A DNA stretch of 64,000 nt from Marinoscillum sp. MHG1-6 (GCF_024714475.1 NZ_JAMZMI010000003.1:1-64000); one strand, 5' to 3'; numbered from the stretch's first letter, positions 46,269-56,021 are shown. Translations and numbers: made by a program. The notes: generated from the letters alone by a model not told the origin.

Positions 46269-47026
46269 TAGTAACCTTTCTTGGCACAGGTACCTCACAG
46301 GGTGTTCCCGTCATCGCATGCGAATGTGATGTATGCAAATCCATAGACTTTAGAGACAAAAGAACAAGAAGCTCCGTACATATTGATGTCGACGGATTGA
46401 GTTTGGTTATTGACAGTGGCCCGGATTTTCGCTACCAGATGCTCAGAGAGCGGGTAAAAAGATTAGATGCCATACTTTACACTCATGAGCACAAAGACCA
46501 TACAGCGGGTATGGATGATGTGCGTAGTTTTAATTTCATTCAAAAAGCAGACATGCCCATCTATGCCCATCACAGGGTCATAGAGCAACTAAAGAAGGAG
46601 TTTAGCTATGTGTTTGCTGACAAGAAATATCCCGGAGTTCCACAAGTGGCCATTCATGAAATAAACGGGAGTCCATTCAAAATCAGTGACACCATGATCA
46701 CCCCTGTTGAAGTGATGCACCACAAATTACCTGTATATGGATTTCGAATTAAGGATTTCACCTATATCACAGATGCCAATTTTATTAGTGATGAAGAAAT
46801 TGAAAAAATAAAGGGCAGTAAGGTAATTGTCCTCAATGCATTACAAAAGAAACCCCACCTAAGCCATTTTACCCTTGAGCAGGCAGTGAAAATGGTGCAA
46901 CGAATACAGCCGGAAAAAGCTTATTTCACGCATATCAGTCACAAACTGGGTAAGCAGCGAGATATCGAAAAAGAACTCCCTCAAAACTGCGAACTTGCAT
47001 TCGATGGGTTGAAAGTCGAATTGTAA
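46265..47026 (+). CDS. MBL-fold metallohydrolase (PhnP/RNase-Z-like)
   Basis: 253 residues starting at a TTG overlapping the preceding stop (TTGA). Motifs: VTFLGTGTSQGVPVIACECDVC, split as VTFLGTGTSQG and VPVIACECDVC, DSGPDFRYQ, the zinc-binding THEHKDHTAGMDD, MHHKLPVYGF, ITDANFI and TYFTHISHKLG-like PEKAYFTHISHK. This branch includes cyclic phosphodiesterases such as PhnP. Function here uncertain. The stop is followed directly by the RqcH start codon. Confidence 0.9.
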   Translation: MIVTFLGTGTSQGVPVIACECDVCKSIDFRDKRTRSSVHIDVDGLSLVIDSGPDFRYQMLRERVKRLDAILYTHEHKDHTAGMDDVRSFNFIQKADMPIYAHHRVIEQLKKEFSYVFADKKYPGVPQVAIHEINGSPFKISDTMITPVEVMHHKLPVYGFRIKDFTYITDANFISDEEIEKIKGSKVIVLNALQKKPHLSHFTLEQAVKMVQRIQPEKAYFTHISHKLGKQRDIEKELPQNCELAFDGLKVEL

Positions 47027-48571
47027 ATGTTTCATAATTATTTCTTCTTAAAACGGCTTGCGCAAGCACTCAATGATCAAATCGGGGGATTCGCGCTGGG
47101 TGAATGTTTTTCACAAAACAAAGACGAACTAATTCTTGGTTTTTACAGCAAGGACAAACAGTTCTACATCAAGGCCAATCTAGCTCCCCAGGTCTCCCTG
47201 TTACAGATCACGCCTGAATTTAAAAGGGCCAAGAAGAACAGTGTTGATCTTTTCTCTGGTCTGTTGGACTCCAAGGTCGAATCTGTTAAACCCTTTCAAT
47301 ATGACCGGTCTTTTCAGATCATATTCGAGAATACGCAAAGCCTGGTCTTCAAAATGCACGGATCCCGTTCCAATATCCTTCTATCGGAAAATGACCAGGT
47401 GATCAACTGCTTTCGAAAATCCCTGCAAAATGATCTGGACATCATACCTACGTCATTAAACAAGCCTGCCCCTGACAAGGAACACTTTATTGAAGTTGAT
47501 GGTGAACCCGGTAAGTTTCTTCCAGCTCTCGGCAAGGAAGTTAAGAATTGGCTGGCGACGCAACAATATTGGGATATGTCCTTGGAGGAAAAATGGACTA
47601 TGATGTCCAATCTTCTTTCCAAACTGGAATCCAACCCTGTTACAATCAATAATCTCGACACACCCCCTACCCTTACGCTCCTCGAAAACCCCAATGCAGA
47701 CCTGGTTCAATTAAATGATCCAATAGCTGCAGCCAATGAATTCTATCTGACTTTTACCCGCGAATACTATCTCAATAGCTCTAAGAGTAAAATGATCAGA
47801 GAACTCGATGCGAAAATTCATAAAACGGAGAATTACTTAAAAAAATCGAGATTGAAACTAAAGGAGGTTGAAAACCAGCGTAGCTATGAAGAGATGGCCA
47901 ATGTGATCATGGCGAATTTACACGCATTTAGGCCTGAAACCACTGAACTGGAGCTTTTTGATTTCTACCTGAACCAACCCTTGAAAGTTAAAATCAAGCA
48001 TGGCACCTCACCACAAAAACACGCCGAAAACCTTTATCGTAAATCAAAAAATCAGAAAATAGAAGTTCAAAAATTAGAGGACAACATTCAAAACAGACAG
48101 AATCAGTTATCTGACCTAAAGCACCAAAAGGAGATAGTAGCATCAAAAGCTGACTTCAAAGGGATCAAGGAGTTACAAAAATCCTCCCCAAAGAAGAAAG
48201 CTGATACCAATCAACCCTATCATAGCATAATAAAGGGCTCGCATGAAATACTCATTGGTAAAAATGCCAGAGGAAATGATGAACTCACTACTCGTATAGC
48301 AAAAAAGAATGACCTCTGGTTACATGCCAAAGATGTAGCAGGATCTCACGTAATTATCAAGCGTCATGGTAATACAAAAATTCCCTCAGACATACTCGAG
48401 TTCGCTGCTGAATTGGCGGGCTGGTTCTCAAAAAGAAAAACAGACTCCCTCTGCCCTGTCATCTACACAGAACGAAAATATGTCCGAAAGATCAAGGGGG
48501 CTCCCGCGGGAATGGTGAAAGTGGATAAAGAAAATGTGATTATTGTCACTCCGAAAAATCACCTCAATTAA
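47027..48571 (+). CDS. rqcH: NFACT family ribosome quality-control protein RqcH-like
   Basis: 514 residues. N-terminal NFACT-N-like domain (FKMHGSRSNILLSE), a central coiled coil (residues about 255-290 and 335-375), and the C-terminal NFACT-R (DUF814) domain with HEILIGKNARGNDELTTRIAKK in parts (EILIGKNARGNDELTT), DLWLHAKDVAGSHVII and VIYTERKYVRKIKGAPAG. RqcH/Rqc2 binds stalled 50S subunits and adds C-terminal alanine tails. Starts right after the MBL hydrolase stop. The family is also described as 'fibronectin-binding', which is unlikely to be the main role. Confidence 0.9.
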   Translation: MFHNYFFLKRLAQALNDQIGGFALGECFSQNKDELILGFYSKDKQFYIKANLAPQVSLLQITPEFKRAKKNSVDLFSGLLDSKVESVKPFQYDRSFQIIFENTQSLVFKMHGSRSNILLSENDQVINCFRKSLQNDLDIIPTSLNKPAPDKEHFIEVDGEPGKFLPALGKEVKNWLATQQYWDMSLEEKWTMMSNLLSKLESNPVTINNLDTPPTLTLLENPNADLVQLNDPIAAANEFYLTFTREYYLNSSKSKMIRELDAKIHKTENYLKKSRLKLKEVENQRSYEEMANVIMANLHAFRPETTELELFDFYLNQPLKVKIKHGTSPQKHAENLYRKSKNQKIEVQKLEDNIQNRQNQLSDLKHQKEIVASKADFKGIKELQKSSPKKKADTNQPYHSIIKGSHEILIGKNARGNDELTTRIAKKNDLWLHAKDVAGSHVIIKRHGNTKIPSDILEFAAELAGWFSKRKTDSLCPVIYTERKYVRKIKGAPAGMVKVDKENVIIVTPKNHLN

Positions 48572-48608
48572 AATGCTCACATTTTATTTAAATCTCACTC
48601 TTTCGGGA

Positions 48609-48616
48609 TATATTTG
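48609..48616 (+). promoter_or_regulatory. Candidate -7 element for the receiver gene at 48693
   Basis: TATATTTG is an exact TAnnTTTG match. Its upstream -33 partner is weak (TTTT at 48582-48585). Would give a leader of about 70 nt. Confidence 0.45.
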
Positions 48617-48692
48617 AAATTAATCTAAATCAAATAAGTAATGACAAGGCTCATTTGATTTAGTCTTAAAGAACCAACCCAACCACCTGACT

Positions 48693-49109
48693 ATGAGAGA
48701 ACCCAGAGTAAAAAAGAAAAAGGAGTTTTCAATACTTTACGTAGACGATGAGGCTCCTAACCTAAGAGGTTTTAAGACAGCATTCCGAAGACATTTCAAC
48801 ATTCATACAGCCTTAAGTGGCGCGGAAGCTTTAGACATCATCGAGAACAACAACATCAACATTATCGTTTCTGATCACCGAATGCCTGAAATGAATGGCA
48901 CCGAGTTACTTAACAAGGTATCAAACCTGAATCCTGATATTAGGAGAATGATCCTTAGTGGCTTCATTAAGATTGAGGAGCTTAAACTTGCTTCGGAAAA
49001 TTTCGGAATTCACGGGTATGTGACCAAACCATGGGATTTTGATGACCTGATGGGCATTTTTCAAAACCTGTTAAGACCAGATCCGAAACTTATCACATTT
49101 GCAGATTAA
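48693..49109 (+). CDS. Single-domain response regulator (receiver only)
   Basis: 138 residues. Acidic pocket SILYVDDEAPNLRGF, phospho-Asp61 in IIVSDHRMPEMNGTE, Ser in RRMILSGF and Lys in HGYVTKPWDFDD. This is the receiver type often fused to HD-GYP or adenylate cyclase domains, but here it stands alone. A basic leader MREPRVKKKKEF precedes it. It is separated by 120 nt from rqcH, so it has its own promoter. It converges with pyk over a shared bidirectional terminator. Confidence 0.9.
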   Translation: MREPRVKKKKEFSILYVDDEAPNLRGFKTAFRRHFNIHTALSGAEALDIIENNNINIIVSDHRMPEMNGTELLNKVSNLNPDIRRMILSGFIKIEELKLASENFGIHGYVTKPWDFDDLMGIFQNLLRPDPKLITFAD

Positions 49110-49112
49110 ACA

Positions 49113-49139
49113 AAAAAGGGATGCTAAGCATCCCTTTTT
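49113..49139. terminator. Bidirectional terminator between receiver gene and pyk
   Basis: Perfect stem AAAAAGGGATGC / GCATCCCTTTTT with a TAA loop; T-runs exist on both strands, so it serves both convergent genes. Confidence 0.93.
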
Positions 49140-49160
49140 AATATCATTAGGTTATCAGGC

Positions 49161-50594
49161 TTATTTCACCTGATTCAACCTTACCATGTTTGTATGACCT
49201 TCCCAATGCAAAGGCATTGAAGAAGTATTGATAAATATATCACCGCTTTCAAGTAAGCCCTCTTTCTTAAGAATACCTTCAAGTTCATCGAAAGTATCAT
49301 CAATGTTTTCGAACTTCTCATAGTAATATCCCTTCACACCCCATACAAGGCTCAATTGGCTTAGGATATATTTATCGTTCGTAAACACATATATGCTAGC
49401 CTGAGGTCTATGCATGGAAATTCTGAAGCCGGTATAACCTGTTTTAGTCATACCTATGATTGCTCTCGCACTTACAGTTTTGCTCAGTTCACATGCCGAC
49501 TTAACCAAAAGGTCGTTCAGTCGGGTCGATGAAAATTCATCCTCTTCTGCAAACTTGTTATAAATGGTATTTGAGTCATTCTCGATAGCAAGAATGGTTT
49601 GAGCCATTTGACGAACTGACTCAATCGGAAATTTACCAGAAGCAGATTCCGCAGATAGCATCAAAGCATCCGCTCCATCTAACACCGCATTCGCAACGTC
49701 ATTAGTTTCAGCACGAGTTGGTCTTGGATTCTCGGTCATGCTCTCAAGCATTTGAGTCGCGATGATTACCGGCTTCGCTACTTTATTACACTTTCTAACA
49801 AGACGTTTCTGGTATATCGGAACCATTTCAGATGGAACCTCAACACCAAGGTCACCACGTGCCACCATCAACCCATCAGTTGCGTCGATGATTTCATCCA
49901 TGTTTATCATGGCCTCCGGCTTTTCCATCTTGGCTACCACCTTGGTACCTACACCAGCCTTGGCAATTCTTTCTTTGATATCTCTGATATCTTCTGCCGT
50001 TCTAACAAAAGAAAGTGCAACCCACTCCAAATCGAATTGGAAAGCAAATTCCAGATCTTCAATGTCTTTTTCGGTCATAGAAGGAGCCGAGACATTAGAA
50101 TTAGGTAGGTTAATACCTTTTCTAGACTTCAATAATTCTCCATGTATCACCTCAGTGTATACATCATTGCCTTCTACTTTGATGGTCTTCAATTCAATGT
50201 TACCATCGTCTACCAAAATCATATCACCAGGTTTCACATCCTGAGTGATACCTTTATATACGGTACTCACCTTCTCGCTCGTACCTTCCATCTCATCCGT
50301 GGTAATAATCAGTTGCTGTCCGGGCTGGATCGGCACTCCGCCATCTTTTACCTGACCTACTCTGATTTTTGGTCCCTGTAAATCCTGTAGCAAAGCCACA
50401 TGCGTGCCCAACTCCTCGTTTAGGCTTCTTACCATTTCTATGGTTTTCTTGTGATCCTCATGAGATCCATGAGAAAAGTTCAATCGGAACACATTAGCCC
50501 CGCTGAGGATAAGCTCTTTCAAGATCTTGCGATCTCTACTTGCTGGTCCAATGGTGGCAACAATCTTAGTCTTCTTAGACAAATAAGGATTCAT
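49161..50594 (-). CDS. pyk: Pyruvate kinase
   Basis: 477 residues. Motifs: KIVATIGPASRDRKILKEL, RLNFSHGSHEDHKK, the catalytic region VVAKMEKPEAMINMDEII and GLMVARGDLGVEVP, and PVIIATQMLESMTENPRPTR. C-terminal domain is short, as in phylum relatives. Makes ATP and pyruvate from phosphoenolpyruvate. Follows the IPExxxVDY gene (2 nt gap) on the same strand, so likely one transcript. Confidence 0.97.
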   Translation of the reverse strand: MNPYLSKKTKIVATIGPASRDRKILKELILSGANVFRLNFSHGSHEDHKKTIEMVRSLNEELGTHVALLQDLQGPKIRVGQVKDGGVPIQPGQQLIITTDEMEGTSEKVSTVYKGITQDVKPGDMILVDDGNIELKTIKVEGNDVYTEVIHGELLKSRKGINLPNSNVSAPSMTEKDIEDLEFAFQFDLEWVALSFVRTAEDIRDIKERIAKAGVGTKVVAKMEKPEAMINMDEIIDATDGLMVARGDLGVEVPSEMVPIYQKRLVRKCNKVAKPVIIATQMLESMTENPRPTRAETNDVANAVLDGADALMLSAESASGKFPIESVRQMAQTILAIENDSNTIYNKFAEEDEFSSTRLNDLLVKSACELSKTVSARAIIGMTKTGYTGFRISMHRPQASIYVFTNDKYILSQLSLVWGVKGYYYEKFENIDDTFDELEGILKKEGLLESGDIFINTSSMPLHWEGHTNMVRLNQVK

Positions 50595-50596
50595 TT

Positions 50597-51025
50597 TTAA
50601 AAAATTAAATTCTCCCTGGCTTTGACTTTATCGAGATCAATTACAACCGCGTAGTCAACAGCCTCACAATCTTTAAGTTTGGTCATTACCTCTTTCGACC
50701 ATGAGTCGATCAAGGAATTTTTAAGTTTAAGCAGATAATCAAATTGCTGTAAATCAGACACTAAAAACTGAACCTTGGCCGAAGTCTGCTGCAATTTGTT
50801 GCGCAGCAAATGTACGGAGCTGAACTCAGTTTCGTCTATCAAATTGGAAATACTAATCAATTTATTACCCGCAAATTCAATTTTGATGTCAGCACCCTTC
50901 ACCAGATGAAACAGATCTAACTGGTTTAGATGCCATCCAAGTTTATACTCTTTCATGGGGGACACCACACCAATGAGTTCGAAATCTATTGGGTAATCAC
51001 CTTCTAGTTTATTCTTCTTACTCAT
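50597..51025 (-). CDS. IPExxxVDY family protein
   Basis: 142 residues from the ATG at 51025 (MSKKNKLEGDYPIDFELIG); the frame could start at 51052 but with no gain in similarity. The C-terminus CEAVDYAVVIDLDKVKARENLIF (in parts CEAVDYAVVID, LDKVKARENLIF) carries the VDY element after which the family is named. This family is restricted to Bacteroidota and typically precedes pyk, as here. Its function is unknown; a regulator of the glycolytic step is possible. Only 2 nt separate it from pyk. Confidence 0.85.
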   Translation of the reverse strand: MSKKNKLEGDYPIDFELIGVVSPMKEYKLGWHLNQLDLFHLVKGADIKIEFAGNKLISISNLIDETEFSSVHLLRNKLQQTSAKVQFLVSDLQQFDYLLKLKNSLIDSWSKEVMTKLKDCEAVDYAVVIDLDKVKARENLIF

Positions 51026-51429
51026 ATCAGAATTTGCGTGGCAAAATAACAAAACTCTGAAGGCATGATTTGCTCAAATCGCAAAATAATTTTCCACAAC
51101 TACGTATTTTCTCAGTAGTTTTTCCTGAATAATCGATTGCATGCCAATTTTTCTTAACCCTTTGAAAAATAACTTCAAGAACCATTTCATCGAAACAGGC
51201 AATTATAAAGACCACTTCTTCTTACTTCTAATAATGGTCCAGCTACCTATTTACATAATAGGTACTTATATCTACAGCAGAGATATATGGATATTGACTT
51301 ATTTTCAAGGGTATTCTACCCACTGTTGCCGACAACCGCCTGCGCCTTCTTTTTAGGGAGATTATTTTAGTTTGTTTTTAAATCGTTAATGTATTTCTTT
51401 GCACTGGATTTTAACTAAAACTTAAAAAA
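51026..51429. other. Intergenic region upstream of acpP
   Basis: About 400 nt between divergent IPExxxVDY and acpP genes. It contains a short inverted repeat GGGTA-TTC-TACCC (51309-51321) and the acpP promoter candidate at 51371-51401. A frame of 71 codons at 51141-51356 has no recognisable features and is not called. Nothing else identified. Confidence 0.7.
51371..51401 (+). promoter_or_regulatory. Candidate acpP promoter
   Basis: TTTG at 51371-51374 and TTTCTTTG at 51394-51401 (one mismatch to TAnnTTTG) with a 19-nt spacer; it would start transcription about 25 nt before the acpP ATG at 51430. Confidence 0.45.
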
Positions 51430-51666
51430 ATGTCAGAAATAGCACAAAAGGTGAAGTCAATAATCATTGACAAATTGGGTGTTGAGGAATCAGAAGTAAC
51501 TCCTGAAGCTAGCTTCACAAATGACCTTGGCGCAGATTCACTTGATACAGTGGAATTGATCATGGAATTTGAAAAAGAATTTAACATCTCTATTCCAGAC
51601 GATCAGGCCGAAAACATTGCCACTGTTGGACAGGCAGTATCTTATCTAGAAGAAAACGTTAAATAA
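51430..51666 (+). CDS. acpP: Acyl carrier protein
   Basis: 78 residues, acidic. Phosphopantetheine attachment Ser in [20 protein letters not shown], with the surrounding helix I and II typical. Carries growing acyl chains in type II fatty acid synthesis. 22 nt before fabF, so the two and downstream rnc and nadE form one likely operon. Confidence 0.98.
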   Translation: MSEIAQKVKSIIIDKLGVEESEVTPEASFTNDLGADSLDTVELIMEFEKEFNISIPDDQAENIATVGQAVSYLEENVK

Positions 51667-51688
51667 TATTTTTATTTAAAATCCTTTC

Positions 51689-52942
51689 ATGGAATTAAAA
51701 AGAGTCGTTGTTACGGGGATTGGTGCTGTTACACCACTAGGTAATTCTAAACAATCATATTGGGAAGCTTTGGCTAATGGTGTAAGCGGTGCTGCCCCAA
51801 TAACGCGATTTGACACAGAAAAATTTAAGACAAAATTTGCCTGTGAAGTGAAAGGGTTCGATCCTCAGGATTACCTGGATCGCAAAGAAGCCAGAAAGAT
51901 GGACCCATGCACCCAATATGGGATGGTCGCTGGTGATGAGGCTGTAAAAGATTCAGGATTGGATCTTGAAAAAGTAAACAAAGACCGAATCGGTGTGATT
52001 TGGGGAAGTGGTATTGGAGGTTTCACCACCTTTCAGGAAGAAGTAACCGCCTTTGCCACTGGAGACGGCACACCGAGATTCAACCCGTTCTTTGTTCCTA
52101 AAATGATCCTGGACATCACTCCAGGTCAACTATCAATGAAATATGGCTTTAGAGGGCCAAATTTTGCAACCGTATCTGCATGCGCATCTTCGAGCCATGC
52201 TATCAATGATGCTTTCAACTATGTTCGACTTGGCAAAGCCAACGCCATTCTCGCTGGAGGATCTGAGGCAGCAGTCATTGAGTCGGGCATTGGTGGATTC
52301 AATGCGTTGAAAGCTCTTTCTGAGAGAAATGACTCTCCGGAAACGGCCTCAAGACCTTACGATAAAGATCGTGATGGATTCGTTCTTGGTGAAGGTGCCG
52401 GTGCATTGATACTCGAAGAACTGGAACACGCCAAAGCTCGTGGAGCGAAAATCTATGCTGAAGTTTTGGGTGGTGGTATGTCAGCCGATGCTTATCACAT
52501 TACTGCACCCCATCCGGAAGGTTTGGGTATCAAGCTGGTGATGAATGCTGCATTGGAAGATGCCGGCATTTCTGCTGAGCAAATTGACTATGTGAACACA
52601 CATGGTACCTCGACTCCACTAGGAGATGCCGGAGAGATCAAAGCTATTTGCAGTGTTCTTGGTGATCACGTATTTGACGTGAACATCAGTTCAACCAAAT
52701 CTATGACTGGTCATTTGTTGGGAGGAGCCGGAGCAATTGAGAGTATTGCCTGTCTTATGACCATCGATCAGGGGATCATCCCTCCTACCATCAATCACTT
52801 TACTGATGACCCGGAGATAAATCCAAAACTTAATCTAACATTTAACAAAGCTCAAAAAAGAGAGGTTAAGGTTGCATTGAGTAACACCTTTGGATTTGGT
52901 GGACACAACAGCTCTATGATTTTCGGGAAATACGAGGGGTAG
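51689..52942 (+). CDS. fabF: 3-oxoacyl-[ACP] synthase II
   Basis: 417 residues. Thiolase fold with catalytic Cys in TVSACASSSHAIND, His in VNTHGTSTPLGDAGE and His in STKSMTGHLLGGAGAIES (C-H-H triad). Elongates acyl-ACP, with a role in unsaturated fatty acid and temperature control. Start VVVTGIGAVTPLGNS conserved. Its stop shares one base with the GTG start of rnc. Confidence 0.98.
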   Translation: MELKRVVVTGIGAVTPLGNSKQSYWEALANGVSGAAPITRFDTEKFKTKFACEVKGFDPQDYLDRKEARKMDPCTQYGMVAGDEAVKDSGLDLEKVNKDRIGVIWGSGIGGFTTFQEEVTAFATGDGTPRFNPFFVPKMILDITPGQLSMKYGFRGPNFATVSACASSSHAINDAFNYVRLGKANAILAGGSEAAVIESGIGGFNALKALSERNDSPETASRPYDKDRDGFVLGEGAGALILEELEHAKARGAKIYAEVLGGGMSADAYHITAPHPEGLGIKLVMNAALEDAGISAEQIDYVNTHGTSTPLGDAGEIKAICSVLGDHVFDVNISSTKSMTGHLLGGAGAIESIACLMTIDQGIIPPTINHFTDDPEINPKLNLTFNKAQKREVKVALSNTFGFGGHNSSMIFGKYEG

Positions 52943-53691
52943 TGCTATCACTGATCAGAAGATCTATTGGCCTACTTGGATACCTCATCTCTAACGATAA
53001 GGAGCTTTACAAAAACTTTAAAATCATTACGGGTAACCGTCCGATCAACCTTTCTCTGTACACATTGGCAATGCGACATACCAGTGCTGCCAAAGTCAAC
53101 AAAAAGGGAGTAAAAGAATCGTACGAACGCCTGGAGTTTCTTGGGGATTCCATTCTTGGAATGGTGGTCGCTGAGATGCTTTACAAGAAATTTCCTTTCA
53201 AAGACGAGGGATTTCTTACTGAAACCAGATCTAAGCTGGTAAACAGAGAAACGCTCAATCAGCTTTCAAAAAAAATAGGGCTCCAACTTCTGGTGAAGTA
53301 CAATCGCAACCGTGGTAATAGCGTCTCCCATAAATCTGTTTATGGAGATTCCCTGGAAGCCTTAATTGGAGCCATCTATCTCGACAGAGGTTATTGGGCT
53401 TGCAAAAAATTCATTATCGTCAAACTCATTACTCCGCACTTTGACCTCGATGAGATTGCCGCCACCACCATCAACCACAAAAGCAAAATCATTGAATGGG
53501 CTCAAAAGGAGGATAAAAACCTGAAGTTTGAAATTCTTCAAACGAATGAAGAATCTGATAATAAGCAGTTCATTGCCCAGGTTTTCATTGACGATACTCC
53601 GATGGAAAAAGGCTTTGGTTTTAGCAAAAAGAAGGCCGAACAGGATGCGGCACAAAAGACATTGGACCAACTTGATTTAGACCTGGGATGA
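52942..53691 (+). CDS. rnc: Ribonuclease III
   Basis: 249 residues starting with GTG at 52942, overlapping the fabF stop by one base. Catalytic signature ERLEFLGDSILGMVVAEMLY (20 residues), then GDSLEALIGAIYLDRGY. The C-terminal dsRNA-binding domain is shown by IEWAQKEDKNLKFEIL and KKKAEQDAAQKTLDQL. Processes rRNA and cleaves structured RNAs. Its stop overlaps the nadE ATG by 4 nt. The acpP-fabF-rnc order is a widely conserved arrangement. Confidence 0.96.
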   Translation: MLSLIRRSIGLLGYLISNDKELYKNFKIITGNRPINLSLYTLAMRHTSAAKVNKKGVKESYERLEFLGDSILGMVVAEMLYKKFPFKDEGFLTETRSKLVNRETLNQLSKKIGLQLLVKYNRNRGNSVSHKSVYGDSLEALIGAIYLDRGYWACKKFIIVKLITPHFDLDEIAATTINHKSKIIEWAQKEDKNLKFEILQTNEESDNKQFIAQVFIDDTPMEKGFGFSKKKAEQDAAQKTLDQLDLDLG

Positions 53692-55529
53692 AGAAATTAC
53701 ATTTAGGAGGAGCTTGTCTTAATCAAATCCCAATGAATTGGGAAAATAACCTTTCCAATATCATTGAAGCTATTAATGAGGCTCAGCATAAGGGTATCCA
53801 AATACTTTGTCTACCGGAATTGTGCATAACCGGTTATGGCTGCGAAGATATGTTTCACAGCACATGGATTGCGGAAAAAGCCCTCGATAAGCTCGGACAC
53901 ATTGTACCCGAAACAAAAGACATCTTTGTCACTGTAGGTTTACCTGTATGGTTTGAGGATAAGTGTTATAACGCTATCTGTCTGATCTATAATCAACAGG
54001 TCCTTGGATTCTATGCAAAACAAAAGCTTGCAAATGATGGTGTTCATTATGAGCCCAGATGGTTTACTCCATGGCCAACTGGAAAGGCAGCTTCATTTCA
54101 TTATTTAGGAACTGATTACCCCATTGGACATTTCACCCTTGACCTCTTCGACATCAAAATTGGCTTTGAAATATGTGAAGATGCCTGGCGAGAAGATCGA
54201 CCGGCGGGCCACACAATCAACCATGGGGTAGATCTTTTCTTGAACCCCAGTGCTAGTCACTTTGCCTTTGGTAAAGCAGAATTTAGAGAATCCCTGGTAG
54301 TTAAAAGTTCGGAGCGCTTTGACTGCACCTATCTTTATACCAACCTACTAGGAAATGAGGCTGGCCGTATGATCTATGATGGCGATATACTAATTGCCAA
54401 AAAAGGTCAGCTCATAGGGAGAAATAGACGATTATCATTCAAAAACTTCAACCTGCTCAGTGCGGTCATAGATTTTAATGGGAACCAGGATGGTGAGAAA
54501 GCCATTCAACTGGATCACCCGAACCCTTTTGCCGAGTTTGGCAAAGCCGCTTCGCTTGCACTCTTTGATTACATGCGAAAAAGTAGAAGCAAAGGTTTTG
54601 TCCTATCGCTAAGCGGAGGTGCAGACTCAAGTAGTATTGCTGTTCTGGTTGCTGAAATGGTCAAAAATGGGCTGGAGGAATTAGGTTTTGATGGATTTAA
54701 TGTCAAATCAGGTCTTGACCTGACAGAAGGTGATGCAAAGAAAGTTGTTTACCAGCTATTACATACTGCTTACCAAGGAACTGTCAATTCATCAGAAGAC
54801 ACCTTCAATTCAGCAAAATCACTTGCAGAAAGCCTTGGGGCACGCTTTTACGATTGGAAGATTGATGAGGAGGTGGGGGCTTACAGGGACTCAATCGAAA
54901 AGGCCATCGGACGCGAACTGACCTGGGAAACCGACGATATAGCACTTCAAAACATACAGGCTCGTGCACGTTCACCAATCATCTGGATGCTTGCCAATAT
55001 CGAAAAATGCTTGCTCCTATCCACTTCAAATCGGAGCGAAGGAGATGTGGGTTATGCCACGATGGATGGAGATACCAGTGGAAGTATTTCTCCGATTGCA
55101 GCTGTAGATAAAAGCTTTATTCTTTCCTGGCTTACGTATGCTGAAAATGAGCTGGGTTACAAAGGATTAAAACACGTAAACAGCCTGGCCCCTACAGCCG
55201 AGCTAAGACCACAGGAGATGATGCAGACGGATGAAGCCGACCTGATGCCTTATTCAGTTCTCGTGGATATAGAAAGGAAAGCTGTTCGTGACAAAAAATC
55301 TCCGCTGGAGGTATATGATCGACTAAAAGGAGGCTATCCGGATCATGTCCTATTGAAACAATGGATCACCAAATTTTTCCGAATGTGGTCTATCAATCAG
55401 TGGAAGCGTGAGCGAATTGCACCTAGTTTTCATCTGGATGACTTCAATGTAGATCCCCGAACATGGTGTCGGTTCCCTATCCTTTCCAGTGGATTTCAGG
55501 AAGAATTGGACGAATTAAGTCGTTCATAA
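53688..55529 (+). CDS. nadE: Glutamine-dependent NAD+ synthetase
   Basis: 613 residues. Nitrilase-type glutaminase domain with Glu-Lys-Cys triad: LPELCITGYGCED, FYAKQKLANDG and GFEICEDAWRED. C-terminal synthetase domain with PP-loop FVLSLSGGADSSSIAVLV and LLSTSNRSEGDVGYAT. Makes NAD from deamido-NAD using glutamine. Overlaps rnc by 4 nt. This operon end is followed by 170 nt without a clear terminator. Confidence 0.95.
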   Translation: MKKLHLGGACLNQIPMNWENNLSNIIEAINEAQHKGIQILCLPELCITGYGCEDMFHSTWIAEKALDKLGHIVPETKDIFVTVGLPVWFEDKCYNAICLIYNQQVLGFYAKQKLANDGVHYEPRWFTPWPTGKAASFHYLGTDYPIGHFTLDLFDIKIGFEICEDAWREDRPAGHTINHGVDLFLNPSASHFAFGKAEFRESLVVKSSERFDCTYLYTNLLGNEAGRMIYDGDILIAKKGQLIGRNRRLSFKNFNLLSAVIDFNGNQDGEKAIQLDHPNPFAEFGKAASLALFDYMRKSRSKGFVLSLSGGADSSSIAVLVAEMVKNGLEELGFDGFNVKSGLDLTEGDAKKVVYQLLHTAYQGTVNSSEDTFNSAKSLAESLGARFYDWKIDEEVGAYRDSIEKAIGRELTWETDDIALQNIQARARSPIIWMLANIEKCLLLSTSNRSEGDVGYATMDGDTSGSISPIAAVDKSFILSWLTYAENELGYKGLKHVNSLAPTAELRPQEMMQTDEADLMPYSVLVDIERKAVRDKKSPLEVYDRLKGGYPDHVLLKQWITKFFRMWSINQWKRERIAPSFHLDDFNVDPRTWCRFPILSSGFQEELDELSRS

Positions 55530-55702
55530 ACCCGAATTATGCATTAGAACTTCGTGATGAAAGCCTAAATAACAAAGAATCAGGAAGTTTTATTGATTTC
55601 TGCAAGCACCGCTATGGTGAAATTAAAAAACCTAGCATAGCGACTGATTCACAGTAATTTCGCTTGTAATAGATTTTCTAGTGCATATTTCGGGTTAAAC
55701 AA

Positions 55703-55924
55703 TTAAGGCACAGGATCGTACCCACTTCCACCCCATGGGTGACAACTTGCAATGCGCTTAATTGCTAGCACTATTCCTTTAAGTGGCCCATGTTTCATTA
55801 TTGCTTCCTTTGCATATTGAGAACAGGTAGGTGTGTAGCGACAAGTACTCGGAAACAACGGAGAAATACAGTACTGATAGAAAAGTACGGGGAGAATAAA
55901 GAGTTGCTTGATTAATTTGCCCAC
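55703..55924 (-). CDS. yidD: Membrane protein insertion efficiency factor YidD
   Basis: 73 residues. The YidD core [19 protein letters not shown] and [17 protein letters not shown] is complete. An N-terminal amphipathic or membrane-associated segment ([17 protein letters not shown]) precedes it. It aids insertion of membrane proteins via YidC. It stands alone here, not in its usual rnpA-yidC cluster, which is common in this phylum. Divergent from the Omp85 gene. Confidence 0.95.
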   Translation of the reverse strand: MGKLIKQLFILPVLFYQYCISPLFPSTCRYTPTCSQYAKEAIMKHGPLKGIVLAIKRIASCHPWGGSGYDPVP

Positions 55925-56021
55925 CTGCCAAAAGTATGCTTCATATTTGGTGCTAACAATAAATTAGGTTCTTTTGTGCCTTAGTCCGCTTTTTAATCGC
56001 AGGTAGAAAGTCAGAAACCAG

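Noticed and set aside
51141-51356. 71-codon frame upstream of acpP
   Set aside because: No homology signs or ribosome site; likely chance open frame in the AT-rich promoter region.
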